From positions 1 through 6,620 of the forward strand of contig JAISTO010000022.1 of NCBI GenBank assembly GCA_031272575.1: a DNA stretch of 6,620 nt, in the 5' to 3' direction. The notes under the pieces are model-generated. The model made no database searches. It saw nothing but the letters and a program-made list of their open reading frames with translations, and was not told the DNA's origin. The stretch's first letter is position 1; every line of letters starts with the position of its first letter. The DNA is from Treponema sp. (GTDB lineage: Bacteria > Spirochaetota > Spirochaetia > Treponematales > Breznakiellaceae). Of this stretch, positions 1 through 6,552 are shown in pieces. A program made the translations under genes and the position numbers.

Positions 1-2
1 CC

Positions 3-119
3 GGCTTCAACTGGCCCGAGCCGGATCACTTCCGCATCGTGTTCCTGCCGGACACCGCCACCCTCACGGCCGCAATGAAACGGCTCGCGTCCTTTCTGGA
101 GCACTACCAGCAGGGGTAG
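3..119 (+). CDS. Alanine/glutamate-pyruvate aminotransferase, C-terminal end only (AlaA-like)
   Basis: Only the last 38 residues and the TAG stop are inside the window; the gene starts upstream. The fragment begins GFNWPEPDHFRIVFLP, which closely matches the C-terminal segment of fold-type I PLP aminotransferases of the AlaA group (from memory, E. coli AlaA has FNWPxPDHFRIVTLP followed by a short helix ending near GYHQ). The Arg in FRIV (codon 33-35) corresponds to the conserved residue that binds the substrate alpha-carboxylate. The family moves an amino group between alanine/pyruvate and glutamate/2-oxoglutarate in the cytoplasm. The catalytic PLP lysine lies outside the window, so the exact substrate cannot be judged. 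The stop is only four bases before the start of the AAA+ gene, so the two are probably cotranscribed and translationally coupled. Confidence 0.82.
   Translation, partial: GFNWPEPDHFRIVFLPDTATLTAAMKRLASFLEHYQQG
112..117 (+). promoter_or_regulatory. Ribosome binding site deciding the GTG start of the AAA+ gene
   Basis: AGGGGT lies in the last codons of the aminotransferase gene, six bases before GTG at 124. The next in-frame ATG, at 190, would remove 22 residues of what looks like a continuous N-terminal helix (FLRILPDWARELAM). The GTG is therefore the better start. The overlap of the site with the upstream coding region fits translational coupling. Confidence 0.6.
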
Positions 120-123
120 CACT

Positions 124-1884
124 GTGGCGCAGCCTTATATTTACACCGACTTCCTGCGCATCCTGCCGGACTGGGCGCGGGAACTGGCGATGAAGTACGG
201 CTCGAAGACGGCGAACCTCTATATCCTGCATGGGAACATCCGCGACTTCCTGCCCCACGAGGAGCGGGAGGGCGAGTTTGTGTTCACCCTTATGCAGAAG
301 TATATATCGGAGGTGCTCTTCGGCAATCAGGATATCATCGCGTTTTACGACCGCTCCGACGGCGTCTCGTTCTGCACGGACGAGATGCGCTCCTCGTACG
401 AACGGGCTATGCGCGCCCGCTACCCGGAGGACAGCGCCGGCGACTTTTTTTCCACGGATCCGGAAAAAAGTTTTTTCTATCTCGAAAAATATTTTCTCTC
501 GCGCATCTCGCGGGACAAGGCGAAGCGCTGCCGCATGGTGCTGATCATCGACTATGCGGAAACGATTATCCCGGGGGGGGATCTGCTGCGTTTTTCGGAC
601 GCGGATCGCTACTGCCTCGTGACCCTGCAGCGCTGGGCCAACAACCCGCTCTTCACCGAGGGGGATGTGTCGGTCATCCTGTTGACGGAAAACCTCGCGG
701 ACATTTCGCCCCGCCTCGCCGCCTCGCCTTCGACCGTCAAGGTGAACGTCCCCTTCCCGGACGAGGCGGTGCGCGCGCGGTTCCTCAAGTCGAAGGCCGC
801 CTCGGAGGAGGGCATCCTGCTGGAGCGGGGCCTCACGCCCGAGGGGGTCGCCGCGGTAACGAGCGGCCTCAACTTAATGAACCTCGAGCGCCTCTGCCTG
901 GAAAGCCGCGAGGAGGATCAGGCGCTCAACCTCGACTACCTCCGCAAAAAGAAAAAAGAGATGATCGAAAACGAGGCCGCGGGGCTGCTCGAGTTCATGG
1001 ATACGGTCTACTCGCTGGACGCGGTGTCCGGCCACGCGTTCGTCAAGAAGCAGTTCCGCACCGCGGCAAAGGCCATTCAGAAAGGGCAGTTGGAAGTGCT
1101 CCCCATGGGCTACCTGATCGCGGGGCCGGTCGGCACGGGCAAGAGTTTCATGGTGAGTGCCTTCGCGGGCGAGATCGGTATCCCCATGGTGAAGTTCCGC
1201 AACTTCCGGTCCAAGTGGCAGGGGGTCACCGAGTCGAACCTGGAAAAGGCGCTCAACATCCTCAAGTCGATGGCGCCGGTCGCGGTGATGATCGACGAGG
1301 CGGACGCCTTCCTGGGAGACCGCGACCAGGACGGGGACTCGGGGGTATCGAACCGCGTCTTCGCCCAGATCGCCAGTTTCATGGGGGACACGAGTTACCG
1401 CGGCAAGATCATCTGGTTTCTGATCACCTGCCGCCCCGACCTTATCCCCATCGACCTGAAGCGCCAGGGCCGTGCCGAGGAGCACTACGCGCTCTTCTAT
1501 CCGGAAACGGATCAGGAGAAAGTGGACCTCTTCGAGACGCTCGTCAAAAAACTCAAGTTCGGGGTGCACAACTTTTCCATCCTCGATCTCTTCCGCAAGT
1601 TTCACCTCGATGTTTCCGGCGCGGAAATCGAGGCCATGCTTATCCGCGCCAGGCAGCGCGCCGTTATGGATGGCCGCACGATGATCTCGCGCGAGGATAT
1701 GCTCGAGGTGATGTCAGACTATATCCCCCCCCTCTACGAGCGCGAGATACGCCTGCAAAACCTCGCGGCCGTCCTCGAATGCACGAGCCGCAAGATGGTC
1801 CCCAAAAAGTTCCAAAACATCGAAAATGTCAAAATTCTCGCGGAAATCCAGGAACTCAAAACGCTCCTGCGGGAGCGGGGGTAG
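124..1884 (+). CDS. AAA+ ATPase with degenerate N-terminal and active C-terminal AAA module
   Basis: A protein of 586 residues, starting at GTG. The C-terminal AAA domain (about 300-520) has Walker A GPVGTGKS (334-341, K340), Walker B VAVMIDEAD (386-394, D391/E392), a sensor-1-like Thr in LITCRPDL (T435) and an arginine-finger-like KRQGR (446-450), as in classic AAA proteins of the FtsH/Cdc48/Ycf46 type. The N-terminal half (about 25-260) has a second AAA-like layout: strand YILHGN (33-38), a Walker-B-like MVLIIDYAE (138-146) in which the catalytic Glu is replaced by Tyr, and a sensor-1-like ILLTEN (185-190), but no P-loop. It is probably a pseudo-ATPase module used for structure or substrate contact. 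There is no transmembrane segment and no HExxH protease motif, so FtsH-like proteolysis is excluded; a cytoplasmic remodelling role is inferred and the substrate is unknown. The gene contains a G8 run (573-580) and a C8 run (1725-1732). It follows the aminotransferase gene by four bases. Confidence 0.88.
   Translation: MAQPYIYTDFLRILPDWARELAMKYGSKTANLYILHGNIRDFLPHEEREGEFVFTLMQKYISEVLFGNQDIIAFYDRSDGVSFCTDEMRSSYERAMRARYPEDSAGDFFSTDPEKSFFYLEKYFLSRISRDKAKRCRMVLIIDYAETIIPGGDLLRFSDADRYCLVTLQRWANNPLFTEGDVSVILLTENLADISPRLAASPSTVKVNVPFPDEAVRARFLKSKAASEEGILLERGLTPEGVAAVTSGLNLMNLERLCLESREEDQALNLDYLRKKKKEMIENEAAGLLEFMDTVYSLDAVSGHAFVKKQFRTAAKAIQKGQLEVLPMGYLIAGPVGTGKSFMVSAFAGEIGIPMVKFRNFRSKWQGVTESNLEKALNILKSMAPVAVMIDEADAFLGDRDQDGDSGVSNRVFAQIASFMGDTSYRGKIIWFLITCRPDLIPIDLKRQGRAEEHYALFYPETDQEKVDLFETLVKKLKFGVHNFSILDLFRKFHLDVSGAEIEAMLIRARQRAVMDGRTMISREDMLEVMSDYIPPLYEREIRLQNLAAVLECTSRKMVPKKFQNIENVKILAEIQELKTLLRERG
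1862..1877 (+). other. Small hairpin at the 3' end of the AAA+ gene
   Basis: CGCTCC and GGAGCG form a perfect six-base stem with a four-base loop inside the last codons. A short T-run (1891-1895) follows only after 13 more bases, mostly G-rich, so it does not look like a standard intrinsic terminator. It may still protect the 3' end of the message or be chance in GC-rich coding DNA. Confidence 0.3.
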
Positions 1885-1899
1885 GGAGGATTTTTGCCG

Positions 1900-1962
1900 C
1901 TTCCTCCCCTTGCGGGGAGGAAGAAATCTCTCGTGACCCCCCCTGCCCCCCCAAAGGGGGGG
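1900..1962. repeat. REP-like double hairpin in the spacer
   Basis: Two strong inverted repeats occupy most of the 123-base spacer after the AAA+ gene. The first is a perfect ten-base stem, CTTCCTCCCC (1900-1909) with GGGGAGGAAG (1914-1923), loop TTGC. The second is seven C (1946-1952), loop AAA, seven G (1956-1962). Neither is followed by a T-run, so neither is a typical terminator. Paired C/G-rich palindromes of this kind are typical of dispersed REP-type elements in many bacteria. The nine-base word CCCCTTGCG occurs both at 1906-1914 and at 1969-1977. Membership of a repeat family is inference from one copy. Confidence 0.5.
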
Positions 1963-1972
1963 ATGTGGCCCC

Positions 1973-2001
1973 TTGCGTATTCCTGCCGCATACGCTATGC
2001 T
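1973..2001 (+). promoter_or_regulatory. Possible promoter for the membrane protein gene
   Basis: TTGCGT (1973-1978) and TATGCT (1996-2001) are separated by 17 bases, giving three and four matches to the sigma-70 consensus boxes. The -10 box ends six bases before the ATG at 2008, so transcription would start at or next to the start codon. No Shine-Dalgarno sequence lies before that ATG, which fits a leaderless message. The match is only moderate. Confidence 0.35.
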
Positions 2002-2007
2002 ACCCCT

Positions 2008-2781
2008 ATGATAGGTTTTCTTATTCGTAAAAACTTTTACGACCTCTGGGACAACCTCTTTCGGGTGGCGCTGGTGAACATCGGCTTTATCATCTCGCTG
2101 GCGGTGCCGCTCCTGTTGTCCTACGTGTTCCGCAATGTCCCCGCGCTTAGCCTCGCGGGGCTGGGCATTGGTGTGCTCTGGTGTTTCGTCTACCTCTCGG
2201 CGGCCGCGCAGATGGTCCGGCGCATCTCCGACTACGGCAGTTTCGGGTTCCGCGACTTTTTCCGCGGCTTAAAAACCGCCTGGTCAGCCGGTCTCTTTTT
2301 GGGGATTTTTTCCATCCTCATCATTGTAGTGCCTGCGTACGGCATCGTGTTTTACCTGCTCAACTTCAAATGGCTGGGGCTCTTCCTCGCGGCCCTCATT
2401 TTCTGGGTGCTGCTTATCACCATTGTATCACTTCAATTCTTTTTTGCGATACGCTACCGCCTCGACGCGCATTTGTTCAAGGCGCTGAAAAAATGTTTCA
2501 TCATCTATTTTGATAACACCGGCTTTTCGCTTTTTACGCTGCTAAGTGGGATGTTCTCTCTTGCGCTCTCCACGCTTTTGGTGTTTCTCTTCCCCGGGCC
2601 CGCGGGCATGCTCCTTTTCGCGGACGAGGCGCTCAGGCTGCGCCTCCTCAAGTACGACTACCTCGAAGCGAATCCGGACGCGTCCCGCAAGAAAATCCCC
2701 TGGGACGCGCTTCTAATCGAGGAGCGTGAAAAAACCGGCGCACGCAGTTTGAAAAATTTCATCTTTCCCTGGAAAGATTGA
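2008..2781 (+). CDS. Polytopic inner-membrane protein, DUF624/YesL-like
   Basis: A protein of 257 residues from ATG 2008. Hydrophobic segments lie at about 19-41, 46-68, 92-118, 122-147 and 171-203, so about five membrane passes are expected. The basic N-terminus (MIGFLIRKNF) and the cytoplasmic-type C-terminal tail of about 50 charged residues frame them. The order of elements (RKNFYDLWDNLFRVALVNIGF, a Pro in the first membrane span, then RDFFRGLKTAW before the third) recalls the DUF624/YesL family of small membrane proteins, whose function is not established. The tail RSLKNFIFPWKD recalls treponemal hypothetical proteins. An upstream in-frame TTG at 1894 has a good GGAGG site, but that start would read through both spacer hairpins and give a Pro-rich, low-complexity leader, so ATG 2008 is preferred. 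No enzyme motif is visible, and neither neighbour reveals a function. Confidence 0.72.
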   Translation: MIGFLIRKNFYDLWDNLFRVALVNIGFIISLAVPLLLSYVFRNVPALSLAGLGIGVLWCFVYLSAAAQMVRRISDYGSFGFRDFFRGLKTAWSAGLFLGIFSILIIVVPAYGIVFYLLNFKWLGLFLAALIFWVLLITIVSLQFFFAIRYRLDAHLFKALKKCFIIYFDNTGFSLFTLLSGMFSLALSTLLVFLFPGPAGMLLFADEALRLRLLKYDYLEANPDASRKKIPWDALLIEEREKTGARSLKNFIFPWKD

Positions 2782-2810
2782 AAAAAATATAAAAAAATTC
2801 GAAAATTTTA

Positions 2811-2840
2811 TATACATGGCGTCTTTTTTTGTAGTATACT
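2811..2840 (+). promoter_or_regulatory. Candidate promoter of the lipoprotein gene
   Basis: TATACA (2811-2816) and TATACT (2835-2840) are 18 bases apart, each fitting the sigma-70 boxes at four and five of six positions. An A/T-only stretch just upstream (2781-2814, interrupted by TTCG) stands out in a GC-rich genome and could act as an UP element. The predicted start near 2847 leaves a leader of about 60 bases. Confidence 0.5.
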
Positions 2841-2846
2841 GTATAC
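2834..2846. promoter_or_regulatory. Near-palindrome over the -10 box, possible operator
   Basis: GTATAC-T-GTATAC is symmetric except for its central base and covers the -10 hexamer TATACT. A repressor bound here would block transcription of the lipoprotein gene. No regulator gene is in the window, and short AT-rich palindromes occur by chance in promoters, so this stays a suggestion. Confidence 0.3.
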
Positions 2847-2897
2847 GAATTCAAAAAAGAGCCTCCTTCGAGAAGATTCTTTCTTTCGGGGAGACAA

Positions 2898-2903
2898 AAG
2901 GAG
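2898..2903 (+). promoter_or_regulatory. Strong ribosome binding site, possibly masked by an upstream anti-SD
   Basis: AAGGAG lies six bases before ATG 2910 and settles the start of the lipoprotein. Its exact complement CTCCTT is found 29 bases upstream at 2863-2868 in the same leader. CTCC at 2863-2866 can also pair with GGAG at 2890-2893. The two pairings are mutually exclusive, so the leader could switch between a masked and an open site. Confidence 0.6.
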
Positions 2904-2909
2904 TACGCT

Positions 2910-5900
2910 ATGGGAAAATTGGCAAAAACATGCATCCTATGCATTCTCGCGGGCGCGGCGGTTTTGGGCTGCGCGGATCCGGAGAGCCAGTTGCCGCGCA
3001 ATTATTTCACAAAGGCCCCGGGAATTACTCTACAGGCGGCGGATATGCAAAAATTTTCATACCAGGTCAGCGCGGCCGATCCTGACAAAGGGGATGTCAC
3101 CTACGTGTTGTATGTGGCGCCGGGGGCGCACGATTCGGCCAGCGGCATTATGCAGGCGGGGACGAAGACGACGCTCAGCGCGGAAACTATGTCCGGGGAG
3201 ATACCTGGCACGGCGGGCGCGGTCTATTCCGCCTGCGTCGAGGCGTACCTGACGGCGCGGGAAGCGAACGACCGCTACCACATCGTGAGCGCCCCGCGGC
3301 AGGTCACCCTGTCGCCTTTCACGCAGGCGCCCGCTCTCAGTTTCACAACCGGCTCCAGTGACGGGAAGCTCGCTTACTCGTGGACGGATTCGAGTCCCGC
3401 CGCTGACACTTACGAACTCTACGTGGCCGCAGGGCAACTGGCTGACGCGGCGGCGGTGGTTTCCAGCGGTCAGAAAGTTGACACTGGGTCAGAGAAAAGC
3501 GGCGACTTTAGCGGTACCGCGGGGGCCTGGTATTCGGCGGTGCTAAAAGCCATAAAAGACGACGTCAGCATTTACTCGGCGATACAGACGGCGCGGGCGT
3601 ACAACACGGCAGCGTTCGACGCCGCGCCCGCTCTCAGTTTCACAACCGGCTCCAGTGACGGGAAGCTCGCTTACTCGTGGACGGATTCGATTCCCGCCGC
3701 TGACACTTACGAACTCTACGTGGCCGCGGGGCAACTGGCTGACGCGGCGGCGGTGGTTTCCAGCGGTCAGAAAGTTGACACCGGGTCAGCGAAAAGCGGC
3801 GAATTTAACGGCACGAAGGGGGCCTGGTATTCGGCGGTGCTAAAAGCCATAAAAGATGACGGCAGCGTTTACTCGGCGATACAGACGGCGCAGGCATACG
3901 ACTCAGGCTCGGCCGATCTCATCTTCGGCGTTATCTCGGACACGCACGTGGGGGCGACAAGCCGGGGGGCTTCGACCTGGCCGAACATAAACCGGCTGGA
4001 AAAGGTGCTCGACTGGTACAACCAGCACACCGAGGCGAGCACGCTGGCCATTGTCGGTGACATTACGGACGGCGGCACCGTGTCTCAGTGGAATCAGGTG
4101 AAGGCCTCCATCGCGGCGCACAAGGGCGATCTGCGGATCGTGGCAGTCATGGGGAATCACGACGCCTACACCGGCGCGAGCAGCACGAACTATACAGCGG
4201 CTCAAAATTTTGAAGACGGCACGGGCCAGCAGACGAACGCGGATTATGTGATCAACGGGTATCACTTTATCGTGCTGAACGGCGGCAGGAGCGGTGCCAT
4301 AACCGAAAACTATTACCCCGATGGCGCTCCCCGCACCCCCGGGGAAAGCGCCAACTCGGCGGACGAAAGCAATCTCTTCTACGCGGCTATTCACAATTGG
4401 GCGATGGCGCGCATAGCGGCGGCCGAGACTGAAGACCCAAACAAGCCTATCTTCGTGTTCATTCACCACCCGCTCAAAAACACGTTCTATGTGTCGGACG
4501 AATGGTACACGGCCACCTTCGGCGCGGGCGCAGCGGGCGAACTAAACAGCCACCCCCAGGTGGTGGTGTTCGGCGGGCATATCCACAGCCCCAACAGCGA
4601 CCCGCGCTCGATCTGGCAGTACGGGTTCACTTCGGTGAACACGGTATCCACTCACTATATGGAGATGGAAACCGGCAACGGCTACGGCGGCACGAAACTA
4701 TTCCTCGGCGATAACGGCACCGGCACCGGCACAAGCAGTTGCCCCAAGCACCCCGTTCCCCGAAGCGACGCTTCCGGTTCGTACTCGAGCGGTCCCCGCG
4801 GGCAGGGTATGCTTATCTCGGTGACCGGCTCGAAGGTCAAAATTGAAAACTGGGACTTCAACCTGAGCCAGGGGGACACTTACCTGCAGGACGCGCCGGA
4901 AAAAATTCCCCAGACCTGGGAGTTCGATGTGAGTAAGCCTGCCGAGTTCCCCTACACGGAGGCGAAGTGGGCGCAGCGGAAGCGGAACCCGGAGTTCCCG
5001 TCGGGGGCAAGCAACAATATCACCATAAGCAGCACGAGCGATACCAGTGTGACGGTCACTTTCCCGCAGGCAACGATACCCGCGCCCAACGACGGGCAGG
5101 ATGTCGTGCACCACTACAAGTTCGAGTTCATCAACAAAGACAAAAACGACAAGGTCGATCGCACCGCCTACCAGTGGAGCGACTTTATGGACACCCCCAG
5201 CCTGCAAAAGAGCACCTACACGCAGTTGATCGGCGGCCTCAAAGCGGGCACGAACTACGAACTGCGCATTTGGGCGTTTAGTTCGCTCGGCGGGGAGAGC
5301 GCGGCGTATATCAGCAAGACGTTTACGACGACGGGGGAGGCGACACCGAAAGGGTATATACTTTCGTTCAATGGCAATAAAAACAACGCCTACGCCACGC
5401 CAGGTACACTCAGCATGACGGGAACGGAAACTTACGTTACCGCCGCCCCGGGAGTGCAGGCAATCGTCCTGGGCGCGGACACGGGCCGCTCCGAGCAGCG
5501 GTATATCAACCTCGGCAAAGATATGGATATGAACGAAAACTTTACCATCGCGTTTTGGGCCAAATTTATCCAACAGGGGGGAAGAGACTACAACCCGATA
5601 TTCGGCAGCGGGAAATGGTCGGGTACGAATACCGGGCTCTTTATCGATTTACGAAAAACGACCGCGGCAGAGAGTACCCTGCAAGTGACTGCGCAGAGCA
5701 ACGCCAACTGGCAGAACAAAACCGTCATCGCGGCCCCAACGGTCGGCAAAGACTGGCAGCATATCGCGGTAGTGGTCGAGGGGAATGGCACCGCTTCCGG
5801 CGCGATTACCACCTACCTCAACGGAACAAAAGTGACGGGGGCAAGCACGACCGGCCTCAACCTCACTATCGGGCTCAGCGGTACCGACGCGATCCTCGGC

Positions 5901-6521
5901 AACGCACGGTCGTCAAGCGACAGCGACACCTATTCGAGTGCTGCCCAGGCGCCGACCACCTATATCCGCGATTTCTACTTCGTCCCCGCTGTATGGAGCG
6001 CCGGCGAAGTGGCCGCGAAAGCCGTCACTTCCTGGTCTGCCACCCCCACCACCGCGAACGCCTCGGTGGTCAGGACCTCGGCAACGCAGGCGATCTGCAC
6101 CCTGAACAACAGTCCCGCGTACGCAAACAACCAGACCTGGAAAGTGTACACCACGGAAGACGGGAACACCCTCGCTTCGGGCGTAAGCGCCAGCAACACC
6201 GGCAACACGCTCACCCTGACGGCATCAGGCGGCCTCAGCGCGGACAAGTACTACGTGTCCGTAACGGAAAGCGACAAGACCGAAAGCGGCCGCCTCGAGA
6301 TTACGGTTATGGATGGGCCAGTGGGGTACATCCTCTCGTTCAACGGCAATCTGACCAACACGGCGCCTAACCCGGGGCCGGTGACCGCTGCCGGAGCGAA
6401 TGCCGCCTCGCTTGAGTATGTCGATGGCAGAGCGGGATCCTCGGGGCCAAAAGCCGTGCACATAAATTACGACAGGTATATTGATCTGGGCACTGACTTT
6501 GACTATAGTGGAACAACTTGA
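2910..6521 (+). CDS. Surface lipoprotein: FN3-like repeats, metallophosphoesterase, LamG; 3' end cut by IS
   Basis: A protein of 1203 residues. MGKLAKTCILCILAGAAVLGC is a lipoprotein signal with lipobox VLGC and lipidated C21, so it should be membrane-anchored and exported. Modules in order: a divergent FN3-like unit (about 35-135); two near-identical FN3-like units (140-231 and 239-330); a calcineurin-like metallophosphoesterase (about 337-690) with all motifs, D344/H346 (SDTH), D384 (GDITD), N416/H417 (GNHD), H519/H520 (IHHP) and H557/H559 (GGHIH); an FN3-like unit (about 700-808); a LamG/concanavalin-like domain (815-1037); a beta-rich linker (about 1040-1136); and a second LamG from 1139 that stops after 61 residues. 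The active site is intact, so it may hydrolyse phosphoesters outside the cell while LamG and FN3 units bind glycans or surfaces; the substrate is unknown. The last residues SGTT and the TGA stop come from the IS end. The original gene must have continued for at least the missing 150 or so LamG residues. Export and stability of the shortened product are uncertain. Confidence 0.85.
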   Translation: MGKLAKTCILCILAGAAVLGCADPESQLPRNYFTKAPGITLQAADMQKFSYQVSAADPDKGDVTYVLYVAPGAHDSASGIMQAGTKTTLSAETMSGEIPGTAGAVYSACVEAYLTAREANDRYHIVSAPRQVTLSPFTQAPALSFTTGSSDGKLAYSWTDSSPAADTYELYVAAGQLADAAAVVSSGQKVDTGSEKSGDFSGTAGAWYSAVLKAIKDDVSIYSAIQTARAYNTAAFDAAPALSFTTGSSDGKLAYSWTDSIPAADTYELYVAAGQLADAAAVVSSGQKVDTGSAKSGEFNGTKGAWYSAVLKAIKDDGSVYSAIQTAQAYDSGSADLIFGVISDTHVGATSRGASTWPNINRLEKVLDWYNQHTEASTLAIVGDITDGGTVSQWNQVKASIAAHKGDLRIVAVMGNHDAYTGASSTNYTAAQNFEDGTGQQTNADYVINGYHFIVLNGGRSGAITENYYPDGAPRTPGESANSADESNLFYAAIHNWAMARIAAAETEDPNKPIFVFIHHPLKNTFYVSDEWYTATFGAGAAGELNSHPQVVVFGGHIHSPNSDPRSIWQYGFTSVNTVSTHYMEMETGNGYGGTKLFLGDNGTGTGTSSCPKHPVPRSDASGSYSSGPRGQGMLISVTGSKVKIENWDFNLSQGDTYLQDAPEKIPQTWEFDVSKPAEFPYTEAKWAQRKRNPEFPSGASNNITISSTSDTSVTVTFPQATIPAPNDGQDVVHHYKFEFINKDKNDKVDRTAYQWSDFMDTPSLQKSTYTQLIGGLKAGTNYELRIWAFSSLGGESAAYISKTFTTTGEATPKGYILSFNGNKNNAYATPGTLSMTGTETYVTAAPGVQAIVLGADTGRSEQRYINLGKDMDMNENFTIAFWAKFIQQGGRDYNPIFGSGKWSGTNTGLFIDLRKTTAAESTLQVTAQSNANWQNKTVIAAPTVGKDWQHIAVVVEGNGTASGAITTYLNGTKVTGASTTGLNLTIGLSGTDAILGNARSSSDSDTYSSAAQAPTTYIRDFYFVPAVWSAGEVAAKAVTSWSATPTTANASVVRTSATQAICTLNNSPAYANNQTWKVYTTEDGNTLASGVSASNTGNTLTLTASGGLSADKYYVSVTESDKTESGRLEITVMDGPVGYILSFNGNLTNTAPNPGPVTAAGANAASLEYVDGRAGSSGPKAVHINYDRYIDLGTDFDYSGTT
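3327..3602 (+). repeat. Tandem coding repeat, copy 1 (period 297 bp)
   Basis: This 276-base unit recurs at 3624-3899 with about 15 differences by eye, roughly 95% identity, separated by 21 unrelated bases. The period is exactly 99 codons, so gain or loss of a unit keeps the frame. Its product is an FN3-like module beginning APALSFTTGSSDGKLAYSW. Confidence 0.93.
3624..3899 (+). repeat. Tandem coding repeat, copy 2 (period 297 bp)
   Basis: This is the second copy of the unit at 3327-3602. The first half is almost identical, with one replacement (Ser to Ile) and a silent change; most differences lie in the second half and include Glu to Ala, Asp to Glu, Ser to Asn, Ala to Lys, Val to Gly, Ile to Val and Arg to Gln. 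The phosphoesterase domain starts right after it. Confidence 0.93.
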
Positions 6522-6546
6522 CAAGCAGTTGCTATTATAGTATAGT
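6518..6546 (+). promoter_or_regulatory. Transposase promoter within the IS left end
   Basis: A perfect TTGACA -35 box (6518-6523), a 17-base spacer and TATAGT (6541-6546, five of six) make a strong sigma-70 promoter. The -10 box ends six bases before the transposase ATG at 6553, so the transcript should start at or within a base or two of the start codon. The lipoprotein stop codon overlaps the -35 box. Confidence 0.75.
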
Positions 6547-6552
6547 GTCTAT

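Noticed and set aside
463..477. GAAAAAAGTTTTTTC palindrome within the AAA+ gene
   Set aside because: It is encoded by ordinary Glu-Lys-Ser-Phe-Phe codons in frame and its one-base centre gives no useful hairpin.
874..1605. Antisense open frame of 243 codons
   Set aside because: It is the complement of the conserved AAA+ domain coding sequence and has an abnormal composition (rich in Arg, Glu, His, Val); it is a shadow of GC-rich codon use.
1894..2007. TTG start with a GGAGG site giving a 38-residue extension of the membrane protein
   Set aside because: The extension would be encoded by the hairpin element and is Pro/Gly-rich with no signal or membrane character, while the membrane protein begins naturally with MIGFLIRKNF at 2008. 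It is not fully excluded.
1215..2030. Second-frame open frame of 271 codons across the AAA+ gene end and the spacer
   Set aside because: It is very rich in Gly, Arg and Pro, overlaps an unmistakable ATPase gene and runs through the spacer hairpins, so it is not credible as a protein.
2761..2778. Perfect inverted repeat ATCTTTCC/GGAAAGAT at the end of the membrane protein gene as a terminator
   Set aside because: It is followed by A-runs rather than T-runs on the + strand, the loop is tight, and the sequence encodes the IFPWKD tail.
2794..2809. AAAATT/AATTTT hairpin in the AT-rich tract
   Set aside because: The stem is pure A-T and too weak to act as a terminator; the tract is better explained as an upstream promoter element.
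4698..5573. Antisense open frame of 291 codons
   Set aside because: It lies fully opposite the lipoprotein gene, has no recognisable domain, is Arg/Val/His-rich as expected for the complement of GC-rich coding DNA, and has no evident ribosome site.
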